Source: Arcanobacterium phocisimile
Lineage (GTDB): Bacteria > Actinomycetota > Actinomycetes > Actinomycetales > Actinomycetaceae
DNA: 64,000 nucleotides
Direction of reading: 5' to 3'
NCBI RefSeq assembly: GCF_016904675.1
Contig: NZ_CP070228.1
Coordinates: 992,001 to 1,056,000, forward strand
A program made the translations under genes and the position numbers. Shown in pieces: positions 9,824 through 19,584 of this stretch; within the stretch, counting starts at the first letter, position 1, and each line of letters begins with the position of its first letter. The notes under the pieces are model-generated. The model saw nothing but the letters and a program-made list of their open reading frames with translations. It was not told the origin of the DNA and searched no databases.

Positions 9824-10816
9824 TCAAAGTGTGCGATCAGCAACACCTGTCTGCTCATGCACGGCGTCCATTGTGGTGGCAATACCTAGTTCGCCAGCTC
9901 GTTTATCAGCCATAGTATTCAACCGGCGTAGGCGCCCCGCAACTGCGTCCTTCGTTGCTGGAGGAGTAAGACGTTCTCCCAAAAGATTAAGCGAATCTTC
10001 AGGATATTTCATTCGGTACTCCCCTGCTTGACGGAGGTTATCGGGGATGTCGTCACCGAGGATCTCAAAGGCACGTTTGACGCGAATGACAGCGATAATG
10101 GCTGCGTCTGCACTTCGACGCATATTCGCATCGTCAAAATTGGCTAAACGGTTTGCTTGGCCGTGAACCTCGCGTTCAGTACGCAACTCTTCCCATTTTA
10201 AGACTGCATCGTTTGCTCCCATACGTGCAAGCATTGTGGAAATAGCGTCGCCTTCACGAATATCGGCACGGAAAGCGCCACGCGATTCGCGAGCACGATA
10301 TGACACATCGAGCCGTCGTGCTAAACCGCCGATTGCGTAAGCTGCTTCCATTGATGGACAGGTTACCTCTAGCGCTGCATTACGACCCGGTTCTAATAAC
10401 GTACCGCGGGCGAGGAACGCGCCACGCCATGCCGCTGCCGCATCCGCTTTGGTCCCGCCAACAATCTGTGGAGCCAAACCGCGTACAGGCCGGCCACGAA
10501 CATCGAGAATGCCGGCCCGGCGCGCAACCCGTTCGCCATCTTTCATCACGCGCACGAGATACATATTTCCTTGTCGCATCGAATTGCTGATGGCAACAAC
10601 ATCTGGCTCAATAGAATAAACTTTACGCACGAGCTCGGAAAGATGATGAGCGGCGCCCGGATGAGTCAGCTCTGCTTGTAGAGAAACAATTCCCCCGTTA
10701 ATCTGCAACCCTCCAGCAAAGCGGAACATGGTTGAAAGTTCAGCGACCATAGCAGATAAGTTCGCGGGATAAACGCTACAGATCTCATCTTTGACAGATG
10801 TAGTTAATGCTGGCAT
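9824..10816 (-). CDS. whiA: WhiA, sporulation-regulator-type DNA-binding protein
   Basis: Conserved Gram-positive protein with an N-terminal LAGLIDADG-like domain and a C-terminal helix-turn-helix; in Streptomyces it controls septation genes, and in other genera it affects division and chromosome segregation. The 330-residue product begins MPALTTSVKDEICSVYP and contains the typical GDIPDNLRQAGEYRMKYPEDSL and LTPPATKDAVAGRLRRLNTMAD near the C-terminus. The start at 10816 is chosen for GAAGGAGT just upstream. It follows yvcK and rapZ, the widely conserved rapZ-yvcK-whiA order, so the three are probably cotranscribed. Confidence 0.95.
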   Translation of the reverse strand: MPALTTSVKDEICSVYPANLSAMVAELSTMFRFAGGLQINGGIVSLQAELTHPGAAHHLSELVRKVYSIEPDVVAISNSMRQGNMYLVRVMKDGERVARRAGILDVRGRPVRGLAPQIVGGTKADAAAAWRGAFLARGTLLEPGRNAALEVTCPSMEAAYAIGGLARRLDVSYRARESRGAFRADIREGDAISTMLARMGANDAVLKWEELRTEREVHGQANRLANFDDANMRRSADAAIIAVIRVKRAFEILGDDIPDNLRQAGEYRMKYPEDSLNLLGERLTPPATKDAVAGRLRRLNTMADKRAGELGIATTMDAVHEQTGVADRTL

Positions 10817-10912
10817 CTGTACTCCTTCCAAGAAACTCAACTAGAATTTCCGACATTCTACGCCGTTTAGGCAACTGTTTCGATGTTACAAGTTGGGAAT
10901 CGCTTCTGACAG

Positions 10913-11872
10913 CTACCCGCTAAAACTATCGATAACTTCACGAAATGCGGCAGCTAAAAACAAGGGATCATGCACTGCTGGATTAGCCTTTTGTGCCACA
11001 TTATAGGCAAATACTTCGGCACCGATACTGTGTGCAACGGATTTTAATTCCGCGTAATCACACTGGGTGGCTTCGTCAATAATAACCACGTCGATTCGTA
11101 GACCTGGCGCATGTTTCTTGAATACGCGCAACAACTCCACCGGAGTGAGATGCGGAGTCTCATCGTCTTCAACAAGATTTAATACCAACGCCCGGTTACC
11201 TGGTGCCTGTTCTATTGCATGCCGTAAATCAGGCACGAGGAGGTGTGGAATTATCGATGTAAACCACGAACCAGGACCGAAAATTACCCAGTCAGCATCC
11301 GCGATTGCGTCAATAGCTGCTGGATGGGCCGGTGGTTGTTGCGGGATAAGGTGCAGTTGCTCAATACACGATCGTGATGAAGCAACTGCACCTTGCCCCT
11401 TAATGACTAGTGAGCTACCATCGTCAGTCAGAACCTGTGCCTCGATCTGCAACGGGGTGGTTGACATAGGAACTACCCGGCCATGAATACCGAGCAGTCT
11501 CCCCACAAGATCGAGGCCTTCAAGTTCGTCATGTAAGAGACGCCAGATAGCAACGATTAATAGATTTCCGACGGCGTGACCGCCAAGCGGACCGTCTGAA
11601 TCAAAACGGTACTGCAAAACATCACGCCATGTTTGACCCCAATCACCGTCATCACATAATGCAGCGAGCGCCATACGTAGATCACCAGGCGGTAAAACAT
11701 CCATCTCCTGGCGTATTCGACCCGAAGATCCCCCGTCGTCCGCAACCGTCACGACCGCAGTAATATTCGGGGTGAGAATGCGTAGCGCAGAAAGTGTCGC
11801 ATACAAGCCGTGCCCTCCACCAAAAGCAACGACATGTGGGCCACGGGCCCCAACGTCCTTACGAAATGCCAT
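10913..11872 (-). CDS. yvcK: YvcK/CofD-like gluconeogenesis factor
   Basis: Member of the GTP:2-phospho-L-lactate transferase-like family; YvcK homologues are needed for growth on gluconeogenic carbon sources and influence cell shape and peptidoglycan enzymes. The 319-residue protein starts near the nucleotide-binding VVAFGGGHGLYATLSALR, followed by VTVADDGGSSGRIRQEMDVLPPGDLR and FGPGSWFTSIIPHLLV, all family hallmarks. Its ATG shares one base with the rapZ stop (TAATG), so it is translationally coupled to rapZ. Confidence 0.94.
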   Translation of the reverse strand: MAFRKDVGARGPHVVAFGGGHGLYATLSALRILTPNITAVVTVADDGGSSGRIRQEMDVLPPGDLRMALAALCDDGDWGQTWRDVLQYRFDSDGPLGGHAVGNLLIVAIWRLLHDELEGLDLVGRLLGIHGRVVPMSTTPLQIEAQVLTDDGSSLVIKGQGAVASSRSCIEQLHLIPQQPPAHPAAIDAIADADWVIFGPGSWFTSIIPHLLVPDLRHAIEQAPGNRALVLNLVEDDETPHLTPVELLRVFKKHAPGLRIDVVIIDEATQCDYAELKSVAHSIGAEVFAYNVAQKANPAVHDPLFLAAAFREVIDSFSG

Positions 11873-12807
11873 TATTCCCGTCCTAAATCACGGTGGATCG
11901 TCCGCACTGAATGTCCGAGTTCGCGTAACTTACCTGAAACGTATTCCGTCATCGCAACCGACCGATGTTTTCCACCGGTACAGCCAATCGCAATCGTGAC
12001 ATACGGTTTGAGCTCGCGCGTATAGCCTTCCAGGATCGGATGGATAAGGTCAACGTATTTGTCGCCGAAATCTTGTGCCCCGTCGATTCCTAAGACGAAA
12101 TCGCGTACCGGAGCATCTTTACCAGTGAGTTTGCGCAACTCAGTTACCCAGTAAGGGTTAGGAAGGAAACGTACATCCGCCACATGGTCAGCATCCATCG
12201 GCAAACCGTATTTGAAACCAAAACTCATCACAGTCAGATGTGGATCGGTATCGGATACTGAGGCAACGAGTTGGCGGACCTTGCGTGACAAATCATGAAC
12301 CGAAAGATCGGTGGTATCAATGACTGTATCTGCTCGGCGGCGTAATGGTTCGAGGATCGTGCGTTCATGGATCAGACCGTCGAGTAGTCGACCATCGCCT
12401 TGGAGCGGATGCGGACGGCGCACAGACTCGTAACGTTGAACTAGCGCCTGATTTGACGCGTCTAAGAACAAAATGCGGTAGTCCACAGAGTGTTCTTGTA
12501 ACGAGCCCATCACGTCTTCGAGCTCTTCAAAGAACTCTTGAGAACGTACATCGACCACCGCTGCAAGACGGCGAACTCCAGATGTCGGCGTAACGAGACC
12601 GGCAAGCGCAGAGAGTAACCTGGGTGGAAGATTATCGACAACATACCAACCTAAATCTTCCAAGGTTGCCGCGGCTTTTGACCGGCCAGCTCCAGACATA
12701 CCAGTAATAATGAGAATCTCTGGTATTTCCGGGGAAGGAAGCTGAGCTGTGGCATCGTCGATAACAATGCCAAGTGGAATATTCGCGGTATCGTTGATGT
12801 TGTCCAT
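11872..12807 (-). CDS. rapZ: RapZ/YvcJ family nucleotide-binding protein
   Basis: P-loop protein of 311 residues; E. coli RapZ adapts RNase E to a small RNA, whereas the role in actinobacteria is unsettled. The Walker A region reads ITGMSGAGRSKAA, with Arg in place of the usual Lys, which I recall as common in actinobacterial homologues. Further motifs are RRPHPL, DTTDLSVHDLSR and the C-terminal IAIGCTGGKHRSVAMTEYV typical of the family. It lies 16 bases after uvrC and overlaps yvcK by one base. Confidence 0.93.
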   Translation of the reverse strand: MDNINDTANIPLGIVIDDATAQLPSPEIPEILIITGMSGAGRSKAAATLEDLGWYVVDNLPPRLLSALAGLVTPTSGVRRLAAVVDVRSQEFFEELEDVMGSLQEHSVDYRILFLDASNQALVQRYESVRRPHPLQGDGRLLDGLIHERTILEPLRRRADTVIDTTDLSVHDLSRKVRQLVASVSDTDPHLTVMSFGFKYGLPMDADHVADVRFLPNPYWVTELRKLTGKDAPVRDFVLGIDGAQDFGDKYVDLIHPILEGYTRELKPYVTIAIGCTGGKHRSVAMTEYVSGKLRELGHSVRTIHRDLGRE

Positions 12808-12823
12808 GTCACTATCCTGCCAG

Positions 12824-14797
12824 TTATTCGTTGTGTTTTGCTAGTTGCGAGATAAGTACGTCCGCAAGTGCTGGGCCAATTCCAGGTGCCTGCAGTAAAT
12901 CTTCGCGCGTCGCCGCTTTAATTTTTGCCAGCGAACCAAAATGCTTCAGCAAAGACTTTTGTTTCGCTGGGCCCAGGCCAGGGATCTCATCCAATGCCGA
13001 GCGAGTCATTGCTTTGGAGCGCTTCTTGCGGTGGAAGGTGATGGCAAACCGGTGCGACTCGTCGCGCAAATACTGCAAGAGCCGGAGTGCTGGAGACGAG
13101 CGCGACAAGATCACCGGGAACTCCTCCCCCGGTATCCAAATTTCTTCGAGCCTTTTCGCTAACCCAATAATGGTGACGTCGGCGCCCATCTCATCGACTA
13201 CTCGCTGCGCAGCATTGACCTGAGGTAATCCGCCGTCGACGACGATCAGGTCAGGTTTGTAGGCAAACTTTCGTGGTTTACTTGTTTCAGTTTCGGGAAG
13301 CTCGTTCGGCTCGTCGTCCGAAGCATCGTCTGCGGCAGCACCTGATTGCAGGCGCGCTAAACGACGGCGAAGCACTTCATCCATGGCGGCGGTATCGTCT
13401 CGTGCGCCGTTGCCGTCTGGCCCACGAACAATAAAGTGGCGGTAGTCTGACTTCTTTGCACGAGCATCTTCAAAGACGACCATCGAGCCGACCTGATGGG
13501 TGCCTTGAGTGTGGGAGATGTCGTAACATTCGATGCGTAGCGGCGCGCGTTCTAGGCCGAGGCCGTCGCGTAGCTCTTCGAGCGCTTGGGAGCGTTCGGT
13601 GATGTCGCCGGCACGCTGGATCTTATGGCGCTGTAGTGCTTGAACCGCATTAGTATGTACGGTTTCAGCGAGCTGAGCTTTTGCGCCGCGCTGCGGGACG
13701 CGAATCTTGACGCGGGCTCCGCGCAACTGGCTGAGCCAGGTCTCTAAAGTCTCACTATCTTCAGGCATTGCTGGTAGCCAGATTTCTCGTGGTATTGCAT
13801 CGGTTGCGGTATGTTCGACGTCGTCTACTGAGCGCGCTTGACTACGCTTCTTCGTGGTGGGCATCGGTGCATATTCACCGTAGACCTGCAAAACCAACTG
13901 GTTCAACAAGGCGGCCTCGCCGAGATCCTCAACCGAGGTAACCCAGCCGCGCTGACCGCGGATACGGCCACCGCGCACGAAGAACACCTGTACTGAGGCT
14001 TCGAGCTCGTCGAATTCCAAACCGAAAATATCGGCGTCGATATCCGGATCGAGCACAACTGAATTGCGTTCAGCGACAGTCGTCAATGCGGCGACGTCGT
14101 CACGCAACCGGGCGGCTTTTTCAAAGTCCTGCTCCAATGCCGCCTGCTTCATCTGCGCGGTCTTTTCCTTAATAAGGTCTTCGCCGGAGCTATCCAGGAA
14201 GGCAATCATTTCGCGGGCGATCGCGCGGTGTTCTTCGTCAGTGACGCGGCCAACGCACGGCGCAGCACACCGGTCGATATAACCATTAAGACATGGCCTG
14301 CCGGAGCGTTGCGCAGCGTTAAACACGCCTTTGGTGCACGAACGCATCGGGAAAACACGCAACAGCAAATCCAGCGCTTCGCGCACCGCCCACACTTTCG
14401 TATACGGCCCGTAGTACTTGTCCTTGCGCCGGTGAGCATTGCGGGTAACGAGCACACGCGGATATTGCTCGCTCATCGTGATGGTGAGGTACGGATAGGA
14501 TTTATCGTCGCGATACATCACGTTGAACCGCGGCGCGAATTCCTTAATCCACGCGTATTCGAGAGTCAGCGCTTCGATCTCGGAACCTACCACAACCCAT
14601 TTGACGTCGACGGCGGTAAACACCATTGCACGGGTACGCGGATGCAGTTGTGCCGGATCTTGGAAATAGTTACTCAGCCGGTTGCGCAAAGACGATGCTT
14701 TACCGACGTAAATAACTCGACCTTCCTCGTCGATAAACCGATAGACTCCCGGATTTGCAGGAATATCGGTAGGACGATAACTCTGCGGATCGGCCAT
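12824..14797 (-). CDS. uvrC: Excinuclease ABC subunit C
   Basis: Nuclease of nucleotide excision repair, making both incisions around a lesion bound by UvrB. The 657-residue protein has the GIY-YIG domain at the N-terminus (GVYRFIDEEGRVIYVGKASSLRNRL), the UvrB-interacting helix around residues 205-240 (EKTAQMKQAALEQDFEKAARLRDD), the RNase H-like endonuclease domain with RIECYDISHTQGTHQVGSMVVFE, and a C-terminal double helix-hairpin-helix (IPGLGPAKQKSLLKHFG, APGIGPALADVL). It begins two bases after the uvrA stop, so uvrA-uvrC-rapZ-yvcK-whiA looks like one operon. Confidence 0.97.
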   Translation of the reverse strand: MADPQSYRPTDIPANPGVYRFIDEEGRVIYVGKASSLRNRLSNYFQDPAQLHPRTRAMVFTAVDVKWVVVGSEIEALTLEYAWIKEFAPRFNVMYRDDKSYPYLTITMSEQYPRVLVTRNAHRRKDKYYGPYTKVWAVREALDLLLRVFPMRSCTKGVFNAAQRSGRPCLNGYIDRCAAPCVGRVTDEEHRAIAREMIAFLDSSGEDLIKEKTAQMKQAALEQDFEKAARLRDDVAALTTVAERNSVVLDPDIDADIFGLEFDELEASVQVFFVRGGRIRGQRGWVTSVEDLGEAALLNQLVLQVYGEYAPMPTTKKRSQARSVDDVEHTATDAIPREIWLPAMPEDSETLETWLSQLRGARVKIRVPQRGAKAQLAETVHTNAVQALQRHKIQRAGDITERSQALEELRDGLGLERAPLRIECYDISHTQGTHQVGSMVVFEDARAKKSDYRHFIVRGPDGNGARDDTAAMDEVLRRRLARLQSGAAADDASDDEPNELPETETSKPRKFAYKPDLIVVDGGLPQVNAAQRVVDEMGADVTIIGLAKRLEEIWIPGEEFPVILSRSSPALRLLQYLRDESHRFAITFHRKKRSKAMTRSALDEIPGLGPAKQKSLLKHFGSLAKIKAATREDLLQAPGIGPALADVLISQLAKHNE

Positions 14798-14799
14798 GG

Positions 14800-17664
14800 T
14801 TAGAGGGTTCCTGCACTCGTAAGAATAGGCTTAAGGAAACGCCCGGTGTGGGATTCTTCCACGCGTGCAACATCTTCCGGGGTGCCTTCGGCGATAAGGC
14901 GACCGCCGCCCTTTCCACCTTCAGGCCCCAGATCGATCACCCAGTCAGCGGATTTGATGACGTCGAGATTGTGCTCGATGACGATCACTGTATTTCCTTT
15001 ATCGGTGAGTGATTGTAGGACGCTCAACAGTTTACGAACGTCTTCAAAGTGTAGGCCGGTGGTGGGTTCATCGAGTACGTAAACGGTTCGTCCGGTAGAA
15101 CGACGATGGAGTTCGGACGCGAGTTTGACGCGCTGTGCCTCACCGCCGGAAAGCGTTGTTGCCGGCTGGCCGAGCCGAATATATCCCAAACCAACGAGTT
15201 CGAGCATCTCTAAGTATTTCGCAATGCGCTGGACATTACCGAAGAATTCGCGAGCCTCGGAGATAGTCATATCGAGAACTTCGGCTACGTTCTTGCCTTT
15301 GTAATGGACTTGGAGAGTTTCGCTGTTATAGCGCGCACCATGGCAAACTTCGCATGGCACGTAGACGTCGGGCAAGAAGTTCATCTCGATCTTAATCGTG
15401 CCATCACCAGAGCAAGCTTCGCAGCGTCCGCCCTTGACGTTGAAGGAGAAACGCCCCGGGCCGTATCCGCGAACCTTTGCTTCTTGCGTTTCGGCGAACA
15501 GCTTTCGGATCGGATCCCACATGCCCGTGTATGTAGCAGGATTCGAGCGTGGCGAGCGCCCAATCGGTGACTGATCGACGTGTACGACCTTATCGAGTTC
15601 TTCCAAACCGGTGACTTTCTTATGGCGGCCTGGCAAGGAACGCGCACGGTTAAGTTCGTTCGCCAACACCTTGTACAAAATCGAGTTCACGAGAGAGGAT
15701 TTTCCTGAGCCAGAAACACCGGTCACTGCTGTGAAAACTCCGATCGGGAATTTCACGGTGACGTTGTCGAGATTGTTTTCGGTAGCTCCCGAAACAGTGA
15801 TCTGGTTCTTCTTGACGATCTTGCGGCGTTCGGTAGGCACCACAATGGCACGCTTTCCGGTGAGGTATTGGCCCGTAATCGACCTTGGTGAATCAACGAC
15901 ATCGGCCGGCTTACCAGAGAAGACGATCTCTCCGCCGTGTTCTCCGGCTCCCGGACCAATATCGACCAGCCAGTCTGCCTGGCGGATCGTATCTTCGTCG
16001 TGTTCGACAACGATGAGGGTGTTTCCCAGATCGCGCAACCGGTTGAGAGCTTCGAGGAGTTTCTCATTATCTCGCTGATGGAGTCCGATAGAAGGCTCGT
16101 CGAGAACATAGAGCACGCCGACAAGCCCGGCTCCGATCTGGGTGGCGAGGCGAATACGTTGAGCTTCACCACCAGAGAGCGTGCCGGCTGCGCGCGAGAG
16201 AGTGAGGTAGTCCAGGCCAACGGAGACGAGGAAGGTCAACCGTTCGATGATCTCGCGAAGCACTTGCTGCGCAATTTTGCGTCCGCGCTCATCGAGATCA
16301 ATATGGGTGACGTATTCGAGGGCTTCCCCGATCGGAAGGTCGGTCAGCTGCGCAATATTGAGTTCGCCAACGCGCACTGCGAGGACTTCGGGGCGCAACC
16401 GTGCGCCGTCACAGACCGGACAGGCGACTTCACGCATAAAACCTGCGTAACGTTCCTTCGACCAGTCTGATTCGGTTTCATCGTGCTTGCGCTTGACGAA
16501 GTTCAACACGCCTTCGAAGCCGGAGGAATACACCTTTTCCCGGCCCCACCGGTTACGGTACTTCATTTTGACTTTGAAATCCCGGCCCCGCAAGATCGCT
16601 TCTTTTACTTCTTTGGGGAGTTTCTTCCACGGGGTGGTGAGCTTGAAGCCCATATCTTCGGCGAGGCTGGCGAGCTGACGTTGATAGTAATCACGGGCGC
16701 TTGCAGATGCGGTCACCGACCACGGCAGAATTGCGCCATCTTCAATCGATAGCGATTCGTCAGGGATGACAAGTTCGGGATCGACCTGCAACTTAAATCC
16801 AATGCCATCGCATTCTGGGCAAGCACCATAGGGTGCGTTGAAAGAGAATGTGCGTGGCTCAATTTCTTCAAGTTCAAGCGGGTGATCGTTCGGGCAGGAA
16901 CGATGCTCGGAAAAACGGCGTTCTTTTTCAGGATCGTCTGTCTCGCGATCGACATATTCGATCACCACAACGCCTTTGGATAGCCGCAGGGCATTTTCTA
17001 CCGAATCGTTTAACCGGGAACGGATACCGTTCCGGATAGCGAGGCGGTCAACAACGACGTCGATATCGTGCTTGTAGGTTTTCGCTAACGCAGGTGCCTC
17101 ATCAAGACGGTAAACAGTGCCGTCAATACGAGCACGCGAATAGCCATCGGTTTGCAACTGTTTAAGTAACTCGAGATGTTCGCCCTTGCGGCCGCGAACG
17201 ACGGGCGCCAGAATATGTAGGCGGGTCCTATCCTCTTCTTCGAGGAGCCGGTTGACGATCTGCTCTGCTGACTGCGCCTCGATCAGCGCATTACAGACCG
17301 GACAGTACTGCGTTCCAGCACGTGCATAAAGCAAGCGCAAGTAGTCATAGACTTCGGTAATCGTACCCACGGTCGAACGCGGGTTACGGTTGGTGGATTT
17401 CTGATCGATAGAGACCGCTGGCGATAGTCCTTCAATGAAGTCCACTGCCGGCTTATCCATCTGGCCTAAGAACTGGCGCGCATACGACGATAACGACTCA
17501 ACATATCGGCGTTGCCCCTCGGCAAAGATAGTATCGAATGCCAAAGACGACTTTCCTGATCCGGAAAGCCCAGTAAATACCACCATTTTGTCACGCGGAA
17601 TATCGAGCGTGACATTACGTAGGTTATGTTCTCTTGCACCTTGGATATGGATTGATTCATGCAC
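14800..17664 (-). CDS. uvrA: Excinuclease ABC subunit A
   Basis: ATPase that detects bulky DNA lesions and loads UvrB. The 954-residue product has two ABC ATPase halves with Walker [14 protein letters not shown] and [13 protein letters not shown], signature motifs [20 protein letters not shown] and [19 protein letters not shown], and the zinc modules CPND..CPECDG and [14 protein letters not shown]. The length is normal. The start is a GTG ([18 protein letters not shown]) with no Shine-Dalgarno; TATGAT seven bases upstream implies a leaderless message. I saw no SOS box upstream, unlike the imu operon. Confidence 0.97.
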   Translation of the reverse strand: MHESIHIQGAREHNLRNVTLDIPRDKMVVFTGLSGSGKSSLAFDTIFAEGQRRYVESLSSYARQFLGQMDKPAVDFIEGLSPAVSIDQKSTNRNPRSTVGTITEVYDYLRLLYARAGTQYCPVCNALIEAQSAEQIVNRLLEEEDRTRLHILAPVVRGRKGEHLELLKQLQTDGYSRARIDGTVYRLDEAPALAKTYKHDIDVVVDRLAIRNGIRSRLNDSVENALRLSKGVVVIEYVDRETDDPEKERRFSEHRSCPNDHPLELEEIEPRTFSFNAPYGACPECDGIGFKLQVDPELVIPDESLSIEDGAILPWSVTASASARDYYQRQLASLAEDMGFKLTTPWKKLPKEVKEAILRGRDFKVKMKYRNRWGREKVYSSGFEGVLNFVKRKHDETESDWSKERYAGFMREVACPVCDGARLRPEVLAVRVGELNIAQLTDLPIGEALEYVTHIDLDERGRKIAQQVLREIIERLTFLVSVGLDYLTLSRAAGTLSGGEAQRIRLATQIGAGLVGVLYVLDEPSIGLHQRDNEKLLEALNRLRDLGNTLIVVEHDEDTIRQADWLVDIGPGAGEHGGEIVFSGKPADVVDSPRSITGQYLTGKRAIVVPTERRKIVKKNQITVSGATENNLDNVTVKFPIGVFTAVTGVSGSGKSSLVNSILYKVLANELNRARSLPGRHKKVTGLEELDKVVHVDQSPIGRSPRSNPATYTGMWDPIRKLFAETQEAKVRGYGPGRFSFNVKGGRCEACSGDGTIKIEMNFLPDVYVPCEVCHGARYNSETLQVHYKGKNVAEVLDMTISEAREFFGNVQRIAKYLEMLELVGLGYIRLGQPATTLSGGEAQRVKLASELHRRSTGRTVYVLDEPTTGLHFEDVRKLLSVLQSLTDKGNTVIVIEHNLDVIKSADWVIDLGPEGGKGGGRLIAEGTPEDVARVEESHTGRFLKPILTSAGTL

Positions 17665-17671
17665 GTCTTAG

Positions 17672-17677
17672 ATCATA
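17672..17677 (-). promoter_or_regulatory. -10 box for a leaderless uvrA transcript
   Basis: TATGAT on the minus strand, seven bases before the uvrA GTG, with no ribosome site in between. Confidence 0.55.
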
Positions 17678-17725
17678 CCGACCAGCTCCGTCACGTTTCC
17701 ATGCCAGTTTTCCATCAGCACAACG

Positions 17726-17731
17726 TAGAAT
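17726..17731 (+). promoter_or_regulatory. -10 box for a leaderless YciI-like transcript
   Basis: TAGAAT, seven bases before the ATG at 17739; no Shine-Dalgarno is present. Confidence 0.55.
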
Positions 17732-17738
17732 AGGACAC

Positions 17739-18017
17739 ATGAACACATTTGCAGTTATATACACGTACGATCCAGACCAAACCGAACTAACATCGCAGGT
17801 GCGTCCACGCCACCGCGAATTCCTCAAATCCCTCTTCGATACAGGTGCGCTTAAAGCTTCCGGCCCAATCTCCGGTGGCCGCGCACTCATCGTCGTCGAA
17901 GCGGAATCTGCTGACGGTGCCCGTGAACTCTTGTCTCGCGACCCGTTCAATGAAGCCGGTGTTATCAGTGATATCGACGTCGCCGAATGGACTGTTATTT
18001 ACGGGCCATGGGCGTAA
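17739..18017 (+). CDS. YciI-family protein
   Basis: A 92-residue YCII-domain protein (ferredoxin-like fold). Visible family features are FAVIYTYDPDQTEL at the start, RPRHREFLKSLFDTGALKASGPI in the middle and DPFNEAGVISDIDVAEW near the end. YciI-like proteins are small possible enzymes or binding domains; no reaction can be assigned. The ATG at 17739 is chosen because the domain starts there and TAGAAT lies seven bases before it. It is divergent from uvrA and overlaps the downstream transporter gene by ten bases, so the two are coupled. Confidence 0.85.
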   Translation: MNTFAVIYTYDPDQTELTSQVRPRHREFLKSLFDTGALKASGPISGGRALIVVEAESADGARELLSRDPFNEAGVISDIDVAEWTVIYGPWA

Positions 18018-18967
18018 TCTCACGATACGCTACCCGCTTTGACCTGCTGATTACCGGGATCATCACCGCCCTCATCGTCGGCTTGATGGTCCCGGTTTCA
18101 CCCGGGACACTCCGGTTTCTTTCAGGTGGTGCCGACGCTGGAGTCGCACTTGTTTTTCTGCTCTACGGGATGCGTCTATCCACCCGTGAAGTCCTGCGTG
18201 GCTTGACCAATATTCGACTTCAAGGCTTCATTCTCGTCGCCACATTCGTCATTTTTCCCCTCCTAAGCTGGGGGTTGTCGCAACTGGTCACACCGCTCGT
18301 CGGGCCCGACTTTGCTTTGGGGATCTTGTTCTTGGGTCTTCTACCGTCAACCGTGCAGTCCTCAGTGACTTTCGTATCCATCGCCCGCGGAGATATTGCC
18401 TCCGCAATCGCGGCAGCGACGGTATCTAATATCGCCGGGATGTTCATCACCCCTGCCTTAGTGATGGCATTCATGGATATTTCCGGGGCATCGACCGGCG
18501 GTTTTACATCCGTCCTCACCAAGCTCCTCTTGCCGTTCATCATCGGGCAATGCCTACAACCGTGGTGTGGCGATTGGATTCGCGCCCGCCGTCATCTCAC
18601 CAAACGCAGCGATACCGCAGCGATCATCCTCGTAGTACTCTCAGCGACTTTGTCTGCGACCGCTGATGGCGCGTGGACCGTAGTGACACCTGGTTCCCTT
18701 CTGGTGTTGGTAACTGTCCTCGTCGCGCTGCTCATCGCAATGCTCGCCATCACCTGGTTTGGTGCTCAGCGCCTACCTCGAGCAGAACGTATAGTCGCGC
18801 TCATGTGCGGTTCAAAGAAATCCTTGGCCACCGGACTGCCGATGGCCAAAGCCCTATTCCCCACGAATATGGTGGGAACCATTGGTATTCCGGTGATTAT
18901 CTTCCACCAGTTGCAGTTGATGGTGTGTGCGGTTATCGCACGCAAACTATCTAGGAGTCACTCATGA
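18008..18967 (+). CDS. SBF-like (bile acid:sodium symporter family) transporter
   Basis: Hydrophobic protein of 319 residues with about ten predicted membrane helices, resembling the SBF-like CPA-type transporters of the YfeH group. Typical parts are LLYGMRLSTREVLRGL near residue 50, LGLLPSTVQSSVTFVSIARGDIASAIAAATVSNIAGM in the middle and MCGSKKSLATGLPMAKALFP near the C-terminus. The substrate is unknown; the bile acid name reflects homology only. The ATG at 18008 lies inside the end of the YciI-like gene. It is the last core gene before the accessory stretch that begins around 18970. Confidence 0.85.
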   Translation: MGVISRYATRFDLLITGIITALIVGLMVPVSPGTLRFLSGGADAGVALVFLLYGMRLSTREVLRGLTNIRLQGFILVATFVIFPLLSWGLSQLVTPLVGPDFALGILFLGLLPSTVQSSVTFVSIARGDIASAIAAATVSNIAGMFITPALVMAFMDISGASTGGFTSVLTKLLLPFIIGQCLQPWCGDWIRARRHLTKRSDTAAIILVVLSATLSATADGAWTVVTPGSLLVLVTVLVALLIAMLAITWFGAQRLPRAERIVALMCGSKKSLATGLPMAKALFPTNMVGTIGIPVIIFHQLQLMVCAVIARKLSRSHS

Positions 18968-19167
18968 ATACCGCATCACTCTATCCACCTAAGTCTCGCC
19001 TAGCCCTCCTAATTCTCCGTCGCTAAAAGTAGAAAGCAAAGAGATACCACTTTTGGAATATCGTTGGTTCATTTCTGAGCGAAGCGAGGAAACGTAACCT
19101 CTCAACCTCATAGACATGCCGAGTATCGCTCCCTTACGATTCATCCGCCTTGTCACCAATCGGAGTA

Positions 19168-19196
19168 TTGACAAGATAAAGTGAGACATATATCAT
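19168..19196 (+). promoter_or_regulatory. Consensus-like promoter of the bacteriocin locus
   Basis: TTGACA (19168-19173), 17 bases, TATCAT (19191-19196): the best sigma-70-type promoter seen in the window. It points at the frameshifted bacteriocin gene. The rest of 18968-19167 holds no gene I can support. Confidence 0.7.
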
Positions 19197-19203
19197 GTGA
19201 CGT

Positions 19204-19220
19204 GCATGGGAGTTCCATGC
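19204..19220. promoter_or_regulatory. Inverted repeat downstream of the bacteriocin promoter
   Basis: GCATGG, five bases, CCATGC, directly downstream of the promoter and 22 bases before the start codon; a candidate operator or leader hairpin. Confidence 0.4.
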
Positions 19221-19242
19221 TTGTGACTATTAGGAGTCTTCA

Positions 19243-19561
19243 ATGAAGAAGAGAACAAAAAAGTAGCGACGAGTATCGCACTCACCGCTGGGCTTTTGCT
19301 AACTGGTAGTTCGGTAGCATATGCAGAGTCAATTCTTGGTGGTGACTGGTACTATATGGTACGAACTACGCAACTGGAAACGCGTCGACCAGTTTTTATC
19401 ACGGGACTGCTGGACACTGGACTTCAGTAGGAACGTCTTCCGGTAAGTATGAACGCGCCGAAGCAAGCGCAGGAAAGACCGCATCGACATGGTTGTGGCG
19501 CACCCCTGGTTCGTCCGTCACATTCAAAGCTGGTGCTAACGGCAGCACAGTTACCCGCTAG
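19243..19561 (+). pseudogene. Lactococcin 972-family bacteriocin gene, broken by two frameshifts
   Basis: AGGAG precedes an ATG that opens with MKKRTKK and a stop. Reading on one frame over gives a signal peptide ending near SSVAYA, then ESILGGDWYY; switching frame again gives GTNYATGNASTSFYHG, then HWTSVG, GKYERAEASAGKTAS and a stop at 19559-19561. The Gly-Trp-Tyr-Gly start, the SFYHG..H segment and the GK..RA...AGKTA tail are the lactococcin 972 pattern. The first break is in a run of six A bases (one more A would restore it); the second is explained by an extra AT within TATAT near 19354. Membrane and ABC genes downstream are intact. A sequencing error at either short repeat cannot be excluded. 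Confidence 0.75.
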
Positions 19562-19584
19562 CTAGCATATAAGGTGGTGTTGTT